This document shows, in pieces, positions 40,349-41,949 of a stretch of DNA of 41,949 nt. Source of the stretch: Candidatus Alectryocaccomicrobium excrementavium. Lineage in GTDB: Bacteria > Bacillota > Clostridia > Christensenellales > Aristaeellaceae. Every line of letters starts with the position of its first letter. Position 1 is the first letter of the stretch. The stretch is taken from positions 1 to 41,949 of the forward strand of contig DVJN01000062.1 of assembly GCA_018716755.1 (NCBI GenBank). Direction: 5' to 3'. The translations under genes were made by a program, and so were the position numbers. The notes beneath the pieces were generated by a model. The model worked only from the letters and a program-made list of their open reading frames with translations, did not search any database and was not told the DNA's origin.

Positions 40349-41239
40349 TCAGCCCTTGATCGAGCCGATCATAACCCCTTTGACGAAATACTTCTGGATG
40401 AACGGATACACCAGCATCATCGGCAGCGTGGAGACGATGATCACGCCGTATTTGATGAGCTCGGAGATATACTGCTGCTCCTGGATCGTAGCTGCGCTGA
40501 TGTCCGCGCCCTCCAGGTCGTTCTGGATCAAAATCTGGCGCAGGAACAGCTGCAGGGGATACAGGTTGCGGTCCGAAAGATACAGCATCGGCTCAAAATA
40601 GCGGTTCCACAGGCTGGAGGAGACATACAGCGCGATGACCGCAATCACCGCCTTGGAAAGCGGGAGCACGACGTGCAGGAACGTTTGAAAATTGGTGCAG
40701 CCATCGATGAAGGCGGCCTCCGTCAAATCCTTGGGGATGGACTGGAAATACGTGCGCACGATGATCACATGGCTGGCCGTGATCGCGCTGGGCAGCAGCA
40801 CGGCCCACACCGTGTTCAGCAGCGCAAGATCAGAAACCACCAGATACGTGGGAATCATGCCGCCGGAGAAGAACATCGTGATCGTAATCATCACCATGAT
40901 CGGGCCGCGCAGCTTGAAATCCTTGCGCGAGAGCGGATACGCCAGCGCAATGGTCAAAAGCAGCGAAAGCACCATGCCGGAAACCGCGTAGAAAATCGTG
41001 TTGCGGTAGCCGATCCAGATCTGGTCGTAATCCAGAATCTTCTCATAGCCTTCAAGCGTTACATCCACCGGGCCAAAGATCACCTCGCCGGAGGCCACTG
41101 CGTTAGGATCGCTGATGGACGCGCACACCACGAAATACAGCGGGTACGCCACCACCAGAAATACGGCAAGCAGCAAAATGATATTGACCGTATCGAAAAT
41201 CCGGTCGCCCCTGCTGGCGTGAATCGCGTTTTTGCGCAT
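40349..41239 (-). CDS. Carbohydrate ABC transporter permease (LplC/YtcP type)
   Basis: This 296-residue permease has six predicted helices. The binding-protein-dependent transport signature is seen as LTEAAFIDGCTNFQTFLHVVLPLSKAVIAVIAL (the EAA loop, about 185-220). The N-terminal NIILLLAVFLVVAYPLYFVVCASISDPNAV and the late NDLEGADISAATIQEQQYISELIKYGVII stretches are characteristic of the LplC/YtcP branch. The ATG follows GGGGGAG. It lies 15 nt downstream of the LplB-type permease and 28 nt before the binding protein. The ATPase is not encoded here, and this family usually uses a shared MsmX-type ATPase located elsewhere. Confidence 0.93.
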   Translation of the reverse strand: MRKNAIHASRGDRIFDTVNIILLLAVFLVVAYPLYFVVCASISDPNAVASGEVIFGPVDVTLEGYEKILDYDQIWIGYRNTIFYAVSGMVLSLLLTIALAYPLSRKDFKLRGPIMVMITITMFFSGGMIPTYLVVSDLALLNTVWAVLLPSAITASHVIIVRTYFQSIPKDLTEAAFIDGCTNFQTFLHVVLPLSKAVIAVIALYVSSSLWNRYFEPMLYLSDRNLYPLQLFLRQILIQNDLEGADISAATIQEQQYISELIKYGVIIVSTLPMMLVYPFIQKYFVKGVMIGSIKG

Positions 41240-41254
41240 GCTTTCTCCCCCTTT

Positions 41255-41949
41255 CTACCACAGGCTGGTTTCGCCAACGTGCTGGCTGATTTTGTTCACT
41301 GCAAAGAGCAGCACAAAAGAAATGATCGAATTGAACAGCCCTATGGCGGAGGAATAGCTGTATTGGTTCTTGAGGATACCAATTTCGTACACGTAGGTGG
41401 AAATCACCTGCGAATGGCGCAGGTTCTGCGCGTTTTGCAGAAGATACACCTTGTCAAAGCCGACGGAGAGAAGATTGCCGCTGTTCATGATCAGCAAAAT
41501 CGTGGCCGTGGGCAGGATGTGCGGAATATCAATGTGAATGATACGCTGCAATTTGCTGGCGCCTTCCACGCGCGCCGCTTCATGCAATTCCTGCGAAACG
41601 CCCGACAATGCGGAAATATAAATAATCGCATTCCAGCCCATGCCCTGCCACACATCCGACCACACGTACATGTGCCGGAAATACTGCGGCAAGCCCATAT
41701 ACAACACGCGCTCCGCGCCCAACATTTCGCGGATGTTGTTCACAAAGCCAAACGACTGGCCAAAGAATACGTTGAGCATGGCCACCATAACCACAGTGGA
41801 AATAAAATGCGGCGCGTAAGTCACCATCTGCACGGTCTTTTTGAACGTGGTGTTCACGCACGAATTGAGCATCAACGCCAGCAGGATGGGAATGGGAAAG
41901 CCCACCGCCAGCGTATATACGCTGATCAAAAACGTGTTGAGCAGCAGCG
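41255..41949 (-). CDS. Carbohydrate ABC transporter permease (LplB/YteP type), partial
   Basis: This is the other permease of the pair, cut by the right window edge. The open frame runs to the last base (41949) and lacks its N-terminus, so roughly 70-90 residues are missing if it has the usual length. The visible part has several helices and the EAA loop SQELHEAARVEGASKLQRIIHIDIPHILPTATILL. The NAQNLRHSQVISTYVYEIGILKNQYSYSSAIGLFNSII end is typical of the LplB branch. The ORF track's start at 41929 is internal, since the same frame continues upstream as LLLNTFLIS. The promoter of the operon lies outside the window. Confidence 0.92.
   Translation of the reverse strand, partial: LLLNTFLISVYTLAVGFPIPILLALMLNSCVNTTFKKTVQMVTYAPHFISTVVMVAMLNVFFGQSFGFVNNIREMLGAERVLYMGLPQYFRHMYVWSDVWQGMGWNAIIYISALSGVSQELHEAARVEGASKLQRIIHIDIPHILPTATILLIMNSGNLLSVGFDKVYLLQNAQNLRHSQVISTYVYEIGILKNQYSYSSAIGLFNSIISFVLLFAVNKISQHVGETSLW

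Overview
The window looks like chromosomal DNA of a GC-rich anaerobic Gram-positive bacterium, most likely a gut-type member of the Clostridia (a Christensenellales-like lineage is my best guess). The reasons are strong AGGAGG-type ribosome binding sites, many TATAAT/TTGACA-type promoters, Rho-independent terminators, a V-type (not F-type) ATPase operon, a small 2[4Fe-4S] ferredoxin, an SPKTG-type surface anchor, long-form HPF, and LplA/LplB/LplC-type carbohydrate transport. Every gene with a recognised family has normal length. The only truncated gene is at the right edge. I see no tRNA, rRNA, CRISPR array, insertion sequence or prophage.

Layout. 1-2246: a poorly coding left edge with one possible micro membrane protein, then a sortase-type surface protein on the minus strand. 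2247-4195 (minus): azlD, azlC and rsmA. 4251-13320 (minus): one long operon, upp followed by V-ATPase subunits H(G), I, K, E, C, F, A, B and D, driven by a good promoter in front of upp. 13582-15192 (plus): an M28 aminopeptidase and a 102-residue orphan. 15312-18766 (minus): a Gfo/Idh/MocA oxidoreductase, hpf and pgi, each with its own promoter or terminator.

18929-26394 (plus) is the most unusual part. It holds a DUF3810 membrane protein, a 1002-residue exported protein with five cohesin-like repeats, an orphan LytTR regulator with a degenerate receiver domain starting 3 nt after it, an NlpC/P60 cell-wall hydrolase whose ribosome binding site can be folded into a long hairpin, a sirtuin, and an exported protein made of three tandem repeats. 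Two 13-nt direct repeats, 21 bp apart, sit just upstream of the -35 box of the cohesin-like gene. This is the classic geometry of LytTR binding sites and suggests an autoregulated envelope module.

26476-28026 (minus) is a DUF5722-like predicted glycosidase. It is divergent from an M55 D-aminopeptidase, a GNAT acetyltransferase and a ferredoxin (28191-29886, plus). 29987-31945 (minus): a hexapeptide-repeat acetyltransferase and glycerol-1-phosphate dehydrogenase. 32063-36724 (minus): a Gld-like ABC system (ATPase, permease, GldG-like auxiliary protein, DUF4340 protein) joined by 4-nt overlaps. 36955-38610 (minus): a DUF4886/SGNH hydrolase and a DUF1835 protein. 38755-41949 (minus): a carbohydrate ABC transporter (solute-binding protein, LplC-type permease, and an LplB-type permease cut by the window edge).
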